This document shows positions 16,059 to 24,028 of a stretch of 28,673 nt of DNA, in pieces. Origin of the DNA: Deltaproteobacteria bacterium. Its GTDB lineage: Bacteria; Bdellovibrionota_C; UBA2361; SZUA-149; JAITKM01. The stretch lies in contig JAITKM010000024.1 of the NCBI GenBank assembly GCA_031278395.1, positions 1-28,673 on the forward strand. The letters are read 5' to 3'. How positions within the stretch are numbered: position 1 is the stretch's first letter; every line of letters starts with the position of its first letter. The notes below the pieces were generated by a model. The model ran no database searches. It was not told where the DNA came from and saw only the letters and a program-made list of their open reading frames with translations. The position numbers were made by a program, and so were the translations under genes.

Positions 16059-16778
16059 ATGGCAAACATAATTGATGACCTAGGATATAATCAAATTTTT
16101 AAAGCGTCTTTGGCAATGGAAGTTAGAACACGGCGTCGAGCGGCGGCAATTGTCTCGCAAATGCAAGGTGAAAATTTAAATGTTTTAGAAATTGGATGTG
16201 GGAGTGGAGAGTTGTCGTTTTTTATTTCAGATATGCTTGGAGAAGCGGCTAAAGTTATTGGTATTGATATTTGTGAATCTTTTATTTTAAAGGCACAAAA
16301 AAAGTATCAGTTACCAAATCTTGATTTTATGGTTTTTGATTTTAAGCAGGCAAAACAAATTGGCAAGCAAAAGTTTGATTATGTGGTTGGTAACGGTATG
16401 TTGCATCACTTTTATTATGAGTTAGATGAGGCATTAGCAAATATTAAGTGGCTGTTAAAGCCGGGAGGCAAAATAATTTTTTTTGAGCCTAATTTACTTA
16501 ATCCTTATTGTTATTTAATTTTTAATACTACGCAGTGGATGCGTCATTTGGCAAAACTTGATCCGAATGAAATGGCATTCTCTAAAAAATTTATAAATAA
16601 GCATTTAACTTCCGCTGACTTTAAGAATATTCGCATAGCCTATCGAGACTTTTTATTACCTAATACGCCAGCTATTTTAATTAAACCTCTTTGTTTTATT
16701 GGCGCCATACTCGAAAAAATCCCCTTCCTTAATTGCCTTTCCCAGTCACTTCTAGTCTCGGGGGCATCCAAGCATTAG
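16059..16778 (+). CDS. Class I SAM-dependent methyltransferase
   Basis: The protein has 239 aa. Motif I is VLEIGCGSGELS (42-53), followed by GIDICESF, and by VVGNGMLHHFYY with LLKPGGKIIFFEP. It is the last gene of the rightward sugar cluster, 6 nt after the previous gene. It differs from its neighbour outside the SAM fold, so the two are not a recent duplication. A role in methylating a sugar or polyprenyl-linked product is inferred from context only. The gene converges with the VirD4-like unit. Confidence 0.78.
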   Translation: MANIIDDLGYNQIFKASLAMEVRTRRRAAAIVSQMQGENLNVLEIGCGSGELSFFISDMLGEAAKVIGIDICESFILKAQKKYQLPNLDFMVFDFKQAKQIGKQKFDYVVGNGMLHHFYYELDEALANIKWLLKPGGKIIFFEPNLLNPYCYLIFNTTQWMRHLAKLDPNEMAFSKKFINKHLTSADFKNIRIAYRDFLLPNTPAILIKPLCFIGAILEKIPFLNCLSQSLLVSGASKH

Positions 16779-16791
16779 GTTCTAATTCAAA

Positions 16792-16923
16792 AGTGTGAGA
16801 TATAGGTTTATCTTAGTCATAAGTTAGCTCAGATTGGTAAATTTTGATAAAACAAGAGATGAAGGTTATAAACTCGCGCTATACATATCAGGGAGAATTT
16901 TTATTCTTTTATATTCTCACACT
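16792..16923. repeat. Inverted repeat pair in the convergent gap
   Basis: AGTGTGAGA (16792-16800) and TCTCACACT (16915-16923) are perfect inverted copies 114 bases apart, and the similarity extends imperfectly inwards. Downstream is a 12-bp palindrome ATCGATATCGAT (16982-16993). The gap of 226 bases holds no gene and may serve both converging units as a termination region or be a relic of a short mobile repeat. Confidence 0.5.
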
Positions 16924-17004
16924 CGCTAATATAATAAACATACCTGTTATATACCAGTACAGTTATATCCCAAAGGGGGTTATCGATATCGATTGTGATT
17001 TGTT

Positions 17005-19731
17005 TTATTTACTGTAAAAAGTTCGTAAATCTAACAACTCTTGAACATCATCTTTTGAAAAATCAGGATCTTCTTTGATAATCTCGATTAGCAAATCAAA
17101 ATCATGTAGTTTTTTAGCATTAAGAAACGAGTAAGCTGTAGCAAAATAATTTCTAATTTTATCTTCAACCGGATCACCTGTGCTTTGGCGAGGCAAGAAC
17201 TTGTCTAATTCTTCAATCGCTTCTTCATTATCAGAATTATTAGGCTCGCTATCCTGAACTATAACTGCCTCCTTTTCTTCGACTACTACCTTACTAGTGA
17301 AATTCTTAAGCGCGTTGGAAACAAATTTGCGTTCCTGATAATCTTCACCAGACGTAGTAGATACAAACTCATCAACAACAGTATTTTGATTATCCTCATC
17401 ATCTCCACCATTAGCTTTACTCGCAGCTAATCTTCCCGACTTAACCATTTCATCTAAATAGTTTAAGATAGCAGGAATATTAGTAGCTTTGGATTCTACA
17501 TACGCATCAAAAAAATTCTCAATTGAAACTTCCCGCTTAATTAATTCACGCGCCAACTCCACAACTACTGGGAAATTACTTTTGTTTGCTGTTTCAAATG
17601 CAGTCCACCAAGACTGCGCATCTTCCCGCATTCCTGAATCCCAACCTAAAATCTTTTTATATTCAGAATAAATGTGATTATCAATGGAAGCTAAAATTTC
17701 TTGAACATCACTTAGTCCTGTCGTAGCATAAATCGTGTAAAATTCATTAATCTTTACAAAACGCTTTCTTAATTCATGAGCAAAATTTAGGACAGCAGTT
17801 AAGTTATGCGCATTTGCCCGTTCAAAACTCATCCACCACTCTTTAGCCAGCGGATCAATCTCATCCCAACCAATTAGCGGTTTCACATTTTCTAACGCCT
17901 CTTTAACTTGGTCTGGCGTTAAATTAAAAATATTTTCAAAACCAGCAGCAGCCACTTCCTCATCCTGTCCTTCCTCATGTTTAATCACTGGCTCTGGCAG
18001 CTTTTCTTCATAATTCAAAGGCTCTTCACGAGGTAGAAAGTTTTCTTTCATGCCCGCCAAAAAACGCTTGTTAATTTCAGGAACTTTATAATACGGAACT
18101 AAATGCCCTTGAAACGGTTGAGTATTCGGCATAAAAAAAGTTACGCGATTATCAGACGGCTTACCGATTTCATCTGGCGTCAATACAGCTCTCTGCTGAA
18201 CTTGTTCCTGCATATTATCATTACGATGCGCAAAATAATCGACCAACCTCTTATTACGTCCTTTAGAAACAACATTAAAACGCACTGTCATTGTGCCAGT
18301 CTCTTTGGAGGCCCATTCTGAATCCTGGAAATCCAACGGCGGCATGAAAATTTTCGTGCTAAAACCAGACAGCACAGAATCCGCATCCTTATCATAACAA
18401 GCACGAATCTGCGCGATCGACTGAATTGCTGCTACAATACTTACGTTTCGTGAACGTAATGTATTAAGCTTAACATGAATATCTGGTAAGCGACCTAACG
18501 CACTGGCAAACTCGTCAATTACTAATCCAACTGGACGAGGCAGTGTTTGCTTTGGACAACTTTCAGCTCGTTTGGTCAAGAAACGCAGTAGTTCAACCAC
18601 GATCACGTTTGCCATCGGGCGTAGCATTTCAATTTCAGATTCTCTAAATTCTACAATAAACAAGGTAGGCTCTTGAATTATGCATTCAATATCAAACTCG
18701 TTAACAGAAGTCGTAGCACGAATCGCTTTTAAATCCCAAGCTGAAAGCCGCATGCCCAACTCTGACATAATTGTATCGGCATTCTGCGAGCCAGAGCGCG
18801 CTAGTTCTACGAAAGTTCTAGAATTTCGGATCGCGACAGGATGAGCTTCTAACCAATCGCAAAGCCCTTGCATACCAGAATGTACAAGCTCATGCACCCG
18901 CGGCATAGACAATATTTCACCGGAATCGTCGAGCAAGCCGCACATAACAGCGTTTAAAACCTGCAAAGCATTATTTCTAAAAAACGGGCTATCTGACTTT
19001 GAATTAGGATTATCCGTTGCCATGATAATTGTGTTAGCAATTAACTTAGCGTCGGTATCAGATTCTATTTTGCCAATAATATTCCAACTTAAACTACGTC
19101 CTGTATCAAGTGGATTAAAAAGAATAATACGTTTTTCAGGATTGTATTTGCGAGTTAGTCCTGCGAGTTTATCCCACATTTCTGGCTTAGAATCGATGAT
19201 GATTGTCGAGCGGCTTTTGTTGAGGCAGTCGCTGTAAAGCACTGGCAAAATCATTTTGGTTGTTTTACCACCACCAGTTTTGGAAAGGATTAGTAAGTGT
19301 CGGTTGCGCTCCTCACGTGGAATAATTAGCTTGCCTTCTTTAATAGCAATGCCTTCGCTACCTTGTAAATCTTTAACTGTAAGAAAAGTATCGTCAGCAT
19401 CTTCTTCATCACACCAAGAGAGAATAACTTTGCGTTTTGCTAAATCACCAGAGCCAAGTTCGTTGGATCGAGAACGAGAGGGGCGACCATTATGGGATTT
19501 GTTTTTGCCGAGTTTTCTGGTGTCGAGCCACCACCCCTTAAATATAACAATGAAAACGATTATAGTGAATGCCGCAACCCCCATAATAAATGCATCGTCT
19601 CTGTTAAAAAGAGTAGTCGGGTGGGGTCGGCTACCGTAATCGCGAACTGTGCCACGCAGCGCCAATAACATTGGTGATTCCAAAATGCTTGTTAGTGTAT
19701 TGTAACAACCTGAAAATAAATTAGAGAACAT
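17005..19731 (-). CDS. Orphan VirD4/TraG-like type IV coupling ATPase with duplicated C-terminal domain
   Basis: The protein has 908 aa from the ATG at 19731. An in-frame TTG at 19746 would add five residues, but only the ATG has a weak AGG upstream. A membrane helix (about 47-68) is followed by the ATPase: Walker A SKTGGGKTT (150-158) and Walker B VGLVIDEF (401-408), then ALGRLPDIHVKLNTLRSR and AAIQSIAQ, all typical of VirD4/TraG coupling proteins. These hexameric motors feed DNA or protein substrates to type IV secretion systems. The C-terminal third is extra: two ~70-residue repeats (about 619-687 and 694-763) share GWD, A-x-x-WW-x-x-FE-x-AN and a long helical pattern, followed by an acidic linker and a helical tail. 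No relaxase, VirB channel or pilus gene is near. Two small genes precede it on the same strand. Confidence 0.88.
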   Translation of the reverse strand: MFSNLFSGCYNTLTSILESPMLLALRGTVRDYGSRPHPTTLFNRDDAFIMGVAAFTIIVFIVIFKGWWLDTRKLGKNKSHNGRPSRSRSNELGSGDLAKRKVILSWCDEEDADDTFLTVKDLQGSEGIAIKEGKLIIPREERNRHLLILSKTGGGKTTKMILPVLYSDCLNKSRSTIIIDSKPEMWDKLAGLTRKYNPEKRIILFNPLDTGRSLSWNIIGKIESDTDAKLIANTIIMATDNPNSKSDSPFFRNNALQVLNAVMCGLLDDSGEILSMPRVHELVHSGMQGLCDWLEAHPVAIRNSRTFVELARSGSQNADTIMSELGMRLSAWDLKAIRATTSVNEFDIECIIQEPTLFIVEFRESEIEMLRPMANVIVVELLRFLTKRAESCPKQTLPRPVGLVIDEFASALGRLPDIHVKLNTLRSRNVSIVAAIQSIAQIRACYDKDADSVLSGFSTKIFMPPLDFQDSEWASKETGTMTVRFNVVSKGRNKRLVDYFAHRNDNMQEQVQQRAVLTPDEIGKPSDNRVTFFMPNTQPFQGHLVPYYKVPEINKRFLAGMKENFLPREEPLNYEEKLPEPVIKHEEGQDEEVAAAGFENIFNLTPDQVKEALENVKPLIGWDEIDPLAKEWWMSFERANAHNLTAVLNFAHELRKRFVKINEFYTIYATTGLSDVQEILASIDNHIYSEYKKILGWDSGMREDAQSWWTAFETANKSNFPVVVELARELIKREVSIENFFDAYVESKATNIPAILNYLDEMVKSGRLAASKANGGDDEDNQNTVVDEFVSTTSGEDYQERKFVSNALKNFTSKVVVEEKEAVIVQDSEPNNSDNEEAIEELDKFLPRQSTGDPVEDKIRNYFATAYSFLNAKKLHDFDLLIEIIKEDPDFSKDDVQELLDLRTFYSK

Positions 19732-19806
19732 ATAACCTGCATCCAAAATTTTATAATTCTAAATAACCTTCCAATTTTAGTTTGTAATTAATCTGGGTTG
19801 AACTTC

Positions 19807-20040
19807 TTATCTTTTCATTATTGTATCTAGTTTTTTTCTTAACTCAGATTTTTCGCGTTCTGTATCAACAATCTTAATTGTTCCATTCTGTATCATCTTA
19901 AACATTTGTGAAATCAGCCCGCTTTCTTCCTCATCTATCGTCCCATCTGTCTGCATAACATTAAAAAAATTGTCATATTCGTCTCTGGTAATAACACCAT
20001 CTTCGACTATTTCGTTGAATATATCTGTAATTTTACTCAT
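19807..20040 (-). CDS. Small acidic hypothetical protein with three [DN]GxI repeats
   Basis: The protein has 77 aa and I do not recognise its family. It contains DGVITRDE (14-21), DGTIDEEE (32-39) and NGTIKIVD (52-59), spaced about 18-20 residues apart. Helices lie between them and the tail is charged. The pattern resembles helical, EF-hand-like or TerB-like small regulators, but no full calcium loop is present. TAAGGAGATT directly before the ATG is a strong ribosome binding site. It lies between the 210-aa gene and the VirD4-like gene on the same strand, which suggests co-expression and possibly an accessory or adaptor role. Confidence 0.7.
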   Translation of the reverse strand: MSKITDIFNEIVEDGVITRDEYDNFFNVMQTDGTIDEEESGLISQMFKMIQNGTIKIVDTEREKSELRKKLDTIMKR

Positions 20041-20072
20041 AATCTCCTTAACTTATTAATATTTTTATTATT

Positions 20073-20705
20073 CTAATCCTGCTTAGTCGTTCTCAACAAT
20101 ACGATACCTCTAATAAAATTAAAGAACCAAGGAAAAACATGTAACATAGAAACTAGCTTGTCATACATCAGTGCCGGTATATTGCGGCTACTTACTGTAT
20201 TTTGCCTACAACCACCTTTTATCTTGTTGGTAGTGTTTTTTTGACTACCGCCTTCTAAGCCAGGAGTTTTGAGTTGAGCTAGATGATTTTTTATTTCCAT
20301 TGCGAATAAATCCCCTCGCTCTTCTTCAATTTTTTCATCCTCGTCTTCTTCTATGCCAGCAAACTTTCGTTGAGTGGCTTTGCTTATATATGGAACTAAC
20401 TTTTCTGCAAAATATTTTTTGTGTAAATTTCCTTGATTTACGCCATCAAGCAAACCTTTTTGTTCTAAATTCGACGCATAAACCAAATTTGCGTTGTTTA
20501 AGTCAGTTTGCTGAATATTCATCTGTTGTGCTTGTATTTTTTGGATATTCGCTACATCGATAACATTTTCAATGTTTTTTAACATAGCTGAATTAGAAAG
20601 TTGGATTTGATTTTGTCCGACCTTTGGCAATTCAAGACTATTACCATTAGCAGTCTTATTTTCTGCAGTTAGTTGTGGATTTGTCTTTTGTTCAATTTCG
20701 GACAT
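20073..20705 (-). CDS. Hypothetical protein, first gene of the VirD4-like unit
   Basis: The protein has 210 aa and no recognised domain. Residues 1-70 are Gln/Asn-rich and polar, with a predicted helical, perhaps coiled-coil, stretch (about 40-70). A strongly acidic patch follows (118-130, EEDEDEKIEEER). The C-terminus (about 180-205) has a hydrophobic, aromatic segment (HVFPWFFNFIRGIVLL) that could insert in or lie on the membrane. It ends 32 nt before the 77-aa gene. There is no ribosome binding site before the ATG. The layout would suit a substrate or adaptor of the ATPase, but this is inference. Confidence 0.6.
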   Translation of the reverse strand: MSEIEQKTNPQLTAENKTANGNSLELPKVGQNQIQLSNSAMLKNIENVIDVANIQKIQAQQMNIQQTDLNNANLVYASNLEQKGLLDGVNQGNLHKKYFAEKLVPYISKATQRKFAGIEEDEDEKIEEERGDLFAMEIKNHLAQLKTPGLEGGSQKNTTNKIKGGCRQNTVSSRNIPALMYDKLVSMLHVFPWFFNFIRGIVLLRTTKQD

Positions 20706-21009
20706 ATATTAAAATACTTTTAAGCATTTAGAATAAATTATTACCTTAATTTCTATTATGCAGTTTTTTCTAAATCAGTTGACTTTTTAACAATAAAAAA
20801 TCTAATAAATTTAGGCAGTAATTCGTAACATAGTATAATAATTGTGAATATATCAATTTTCGATTGAGTTTGATTGATATTGTGAGTTTCTGCAAAAATG
20901 ACATTTAATCTTAGATTTATATAATAAATTCATTACATTATGCTTATTATATTGGAATTTATTTTTGTGAAAACCTGCCGCCGTTTTCTTTTAGAAGGAA
21001 TCCGATAAA
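20706..21009. other. Gene-free AT-rich gap
   Basis: 304 bases between the end of the GT2 gene and the start of the three-gene unit, both on the minus strand. It is AT-rich, with a CATAAT-like -10 on the minus strand near 20756-20761 but no clear -35. I see no RNA gene. Confidence 0.4.
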
Positions 21010-22056
21010 TTATGAGCGTTGGAAAAAAGTTTTTACGCCACTAGAACAACGAACAAGTAATTTCATCCTCGCATACCAATACAAACTTTCAGGTTTAAAA
21101 TCTCGCAATTTCAGCCAACCGACAGAATCTAAAAATCTTAATTGTTCTAACAACGCATGTTCTAAATCCTGTCTAAGATTCTTATCGGCACGACAAAGTT
21201 TTATTGTCTTTAAAAATTTCTTAACTTGATATTTTGCCTGACCAAAAATTAATACGCGTGCTATGTAGTTTTGAGTTTTTTTATCTGCATTTTTGAAAAC
21301 ATCATAAATTTTTTTAACCCCTATCAAATGGTCATTAAAATGCTCCGCTGTATATATTTCGCTCATAATAGATTGCTGGCGTTGTGTATAACTATATAAT
21401 TTTTCTTCCAAAATTGCGGTCGTAGGATTTTTGGATAAAACTTCGGCTATATATGGCGTGTCTTCAAAACGGATTTTCGGAATAAAAGAAATATTAGCGA
21501 GTATTTCACGTTTAAATAATTTTCCCCAAGCGGTAATGTCAATTTTAAATTGACCGTCTTTTGTTTTAAGAGAAAATAGTGGTGACGATGTAACGTTGAC
21601 TCTGATTTTTGAAATGTCGTCAAAATGTTTAAAATGAGGGGAAGATACTAAATGATCATTGTCAAAATGTTTTTTACCTTTGAACACTACCAGCTCTACA
21701 TCTTTTAGTTTTGCAAAGTGGGCAGCAATTTCTAATGTTTGAGGATGAAGCACGTCATCTGAATCCAGATATAAAATATATTTTCCTTTTGCGGCAAGCA
21801 CGCCATTATTTCGCGCAACAGACAACCCTTGATTTTCTTGTGCGACAACTTTTATCCGCACGTCGCGTTGTTCATAATCAGCAAGAATGACTGCTGAATT
21901 ATCTGGCGAACCATCGTTGACACAGACAATTTCAAAATCAGAAAATGTTTGCGCGAGCACGCTATCAAGACAACGCGCCAAATATTTTTCGGTCTTGTAA
22001 ACAGGAATAATGATTGAAATCGAAGGAAGGCTTTCTTTATCTAATCTATTTGTCAT
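21010..22056 (-). CDS. Family 2 glycosyltransferase
   Basis: The protein has 348 aa from the ATG at 22056; an in-frame TTG at 22077 is possible but less likely. The GT-A fold begins with ISIIIPVYKTEKYLARCLDS and continues with VCVNDGSPDNS, SVARNNG and YLDSDDV, which holds the metal-binding DxD. This is the classic WcaA-like cytoplasmic GT2 of capsule, O-antigen or exopolysaccharide assembly. The C-terminal half (about 230-348) is helical and basic, possibly contacting the membrane. It lies apart from the main sugar cluster and points the other way. The mnmA gene is upstream on the same strand with a 127-nt gap. The acceptor sugar is unknown. Confidence 0.88.
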   Translation of the reverse strand: MTNRLDKESLPSISIIIPVYKTEKYLARCLDSVLAQTFSDFEIVCVNDGSPDNSAVILADYEQRDVRIKVVAQENQGLSVARNNGVLAAKGKYILYLDSDDVLHPQTLEIAAHFAKLKDVELVVFKGKKHFDNDHLVSSPHFKHFDDISKIRVNVTSSPLFSLKTKDGQFKIDITAWGKLFKREILANISFIPKIRFEDTPYIAEVLSKNPTTAILEEKLYSYTQRQQSIMSEIYTAEHFNDHLIGVKKIYDVFKNADKKTQNYIARVLIFGQAKYQVKKFLKTIKLCRADKNLRQDLEHALLEQLRFLDSVGWLKLRDFKPESLYWYARMKLLVRCSSGVKTFFQRS

Positions 22057-22183
22057 AAAATACCCATAATATAACAAGCTCCGTCCCTAAACTAACTATT
22101 CATTTTTTCCAGACTTTTTTGATTCTGGTTCTCTAGTCTAACTTCTCAATGTCTACACTCACTGATATTAGATTACTTTATAA

Positions 22184-23248
22184 CTACACAATCACTCCGC
22201 CGCAGAGGACTAAATCATCACGATAAAAGACTGCGGATTGACCAGGCGTGATAGAACGCTGCGGCTCGGATAACTCGCATAAAATTTTAGCTCCACCCTC
22301 TTCAATTGTGATTTTCGCTGGCTTTGGAATTTGCGCAGAACGAACTTTCACTAAAACATCCAGTTGGCAGACTTTTTCCACAACATCTAACGCCCCACTA
22401 ACAACACTTTCAACCTCGAAACTAGTTTTTAAACTTTCACTTTCATAACCCAATACCACCTCATTACGACTAACATCTATATCTACCACGTACAATGGAC
22501 TCTCTGCCGACACTCCTAAACCTTTTCTCTGCCCAATTGTATAATACCAAAACCCATTATGCTCTCCTAACACCTTGCCATGCGTATCTACTATTTTACC
22601 CTTGCGATCCGGCTCGCCCAACAACTCCGCATAATCCCCACCATAAAAATCTTGACTTTCTTTCTTCTCACTAACCGGCAAACCCGCAGAACGCGCCAGC
22701 TCACGAACTTCCCGCTTAGTATAAGCTCCCAATGGAAACATTAAATTTGATAATTGCTCCTGCGATAAACGATATATAAAATATGACTGATCCTTCTTGG
22801 GGTCTCCCCCGCGCTTAATCGCATAACGCCCATTATGCTGCACAATCTGCGCATAATGTCCTGTTGCAAACTTATCAAACCTAATCCCCTGCCTAGCACT
22901 TCCTTGCAACAACGCCCCAAACTTAATCAAACTATTACAACGCACACAAGGATTAGGCGTTCGTCCACTCAGGTATTCCTGTTTGAAATTTTCTAATACC
23001 AATTTTTTATATTCTTCTTTACAATCAATGATGTAAAACGGAATATCTAAAAACTTCGCAACATCTTCTGCCTCTCGAATATGCGTCGCTTCATCCGCAC
23101 TTAAGCAAGAATCAGCTTTTGCATTAAGTTTAAGCCCCGGATCAAGAATCGCCATTGTTACCCCAACTACTTCATGACCAGCCTCTTTTAAAATATACGC
23201 CGCAGTGGCAGAATCAACTCCCCCACTTAAGCCAACCAGAATTTTCAT
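22184..23248 (-). CDS. mnmA: tRNA 2-thiouridylase MnmA, second catalytic Cys not apparent
   Basis: The protein has 354 aa. It makes the 2-thio group of U34 in tRNAs for Lys, Glu and Gln, with ATP activation of the base. The PP-loop is SGGVDS (8-13), and TGHYAQI and KKDQSYFIYRL fit the family. The first Cys site is NPCVRCN (Cys101 and Cys104). In E. coli the second catalytic Cys (199) lies in STGICFIG. Here the aligned segment is KKESQDFYGGDY (195-206) with no Cys. The C-terminal PRC-barrel and beta domains are present (TIGQRKGLG, 237-245). The start ATG overlaps the stop of a 46-codon ORF. No ribosome binding site is seen. Confidence 0.93.
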   Translation of the reverse strand: MKILVGLSGGVDSATAAYILKEAGHEVVGVTMAILDPGLKLNAKADSCLSADEATHIREAEDVAKFLDIPFYIIDCKEEYKKLVLENFKQEYLSGRTPNPCVRCNSLIKFGALLQGSARQGIRFDKFATGHYAQIVQHNGRYAIKRGGDPKKDQSYFIYRLSQEQLSNLMFPLGAYTKREVRELARSAGLPVSEKKESQDFYGGDYAELLGEPDRKGKIVDTHGKVLGEHNGFWYYTIGQRKGLGVSAESPLYVVDIDVSRNEVVLGYESESLKTSFEVESVVSGALDVVEKVCQLDVLVKVRSAQIPKPAKITIEEGGAKILCELSEPQRSITPGQSAVFYRDDLVLCGGVIV

Positions 23249-23385
23249 TTTTTTAATTTAGCTAACAGGAGATGATCAAAACATATCCATTCAAACATTT
23301 CACTGACATGCTTAGAATTAATGCTACTAACCATATCAGAAACTTCTATAGAATCCGAGTGAACAGTGTTTTTTGATGTGTTCAT
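23245..23385 (-). CDS. Possible 46-aa leader ORF overlapping the mnmA start
   Basis: On the minus strand an ATG at 23385 opens 46 codons that end with TGA at 23247-23245, overlapping the mnmA ATG as ATGA. The peptide begins MNTSKNTVHSDSIEV and ends in a hydrophobic/basic stretch (CFDHLLLAKLKK). I know no family. There is no ribosome binding site before it, but many genes here lack one. The exact ATGA overlap suggests translational coupling, which would make it a real small gene or a regulatory leader. Confidence 0.45.
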   Translation of the reverse strand: MNTSKNTVHSDSIEVSDMVSSINSKHVSEMFEWICFDHLLLAKLKK

Positions 23386-23541
23386 AAAAAATATTTTAAT
23401 ATTTATGTAAATAATTGTAAGATTTGCAGTCCATCTGTCTACTTTATTGCGGTGCGGTATATCTCATTTAAAATAAAAAAGTAAAGGAGGTTTCCCAAAT
23501 AAAAGGTATTTATCCTGAATAATGAATACATATTTTAAAAA

Positions 23542-23625
23542 TGGGAAGCTAACTATCAGAAGGAATTATTAGAAATGTGGCATGAGCAGAAGATAAAAAA
23601 AATACAATGTCAAACCACTTCTTAG
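23542..23625 (+). pseudogene. C-terminal remnant resembling DUF4160
   Basis: The frame reads as W-E-A-N-Y-Q-K-E-L-L-E-M-W-H-E-Q-K and stops at TAG 23623-23625. The N-Y-x-x-x-L-L-E-x-W-H-E pattern is what I know from the C-terminus of DUF4160 proteins. A TAA just upstream and the absence of the usual HNPPHxH core show that the gene is broken. The match is from memory, not a search. Confidence 0.5.
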
Positions 23626-23774
23626 AAAAGTTGAAACTTTTAAACCCCTTTCTTATATCTATAAATTATTTGAACAAGTTCAGGTTGATCCATCATGCAA
23701 TTATTTGGAATAACGAAATTGACTTTGCTAGTGAAGAGCTTTCTTACAATGGTAAGAATATTAAACTTAAATAG
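23609..23774 (+). pseudogene. Frameshifted remnant resembling DUF2442
   Basis: Frame one reads V-K-P-L-L-R-K-V...F-K-P-L-S-Y...L-F-E-Q-V-Q-V-D-P-S-C-N and then runs into a stop. After one extra base near 23702 the next frame continues I-W-N-N-E-I-D-F-A-S-E-E-L-S-Y and ends at TAG 23772-23774. The joined text fits the C-terminal half of DUF2442 proteins (FxQVxVDPxxxxIxW...DxxxExLY). It overlaps the end of the DUF4160-like remnant, and the two families are commonly adjacent. The rest of the gap (23386-23541 and 23775-24028) holds no gene. It includes an unused AAAGGAGG (about 23484-23491). Confidence 0.55.
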
Positions 23775-23902
23775 TACCTTAAACTTTTTTTGGTATGCAC
23801 TGTTGCATAAAAGATTAAAACTTCTAAAGCTCCCCGCCTAAGATAAGAAATTTAATCATACATAATAACTCTGAATAAATAAAAAAATATTATCAAACTT
23901 GC

Positions 23903-23931
23903 TTGACAAACAACTAGTTACACAATATTGC
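23903..23931 (+). promoter_or_regulatory. Candidate promoter for the nuo operon
   Basis: A perfect -35 TTGACA (23903-23908) is followed after 17 bases by TATTGC (23926-23931), a weak -10. GTTTAAA occurs twice shortly downstream (about 23940-23956), possibly an operator. The leader to the first gene would be about 90 nt. Confidence 0.45.
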
Positions 23932-24028
23932 TTCAAACCGTTTAAACCTTGTTTAAATAAAAGTTAAAGGCTTTGCTGTTTAAGCTATTTATTATTTTAT
24001 CACCTTACATAATCTGGAGGCTTTGAGA

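Noticed and set aside
22100-22135. Rho-independent terminator after mnmA
   Set aside because: The stem CCAGA/TCTGG is short and is followed on the minus strand by an A-run and not a T-run.
23022-23248. mnmA as a pseudogene because of the missing Cys
   Set aside because: The frame is intact over the full family length with PP-loop and C-terminal motifs, so a variant mechanism is more likely than decay.
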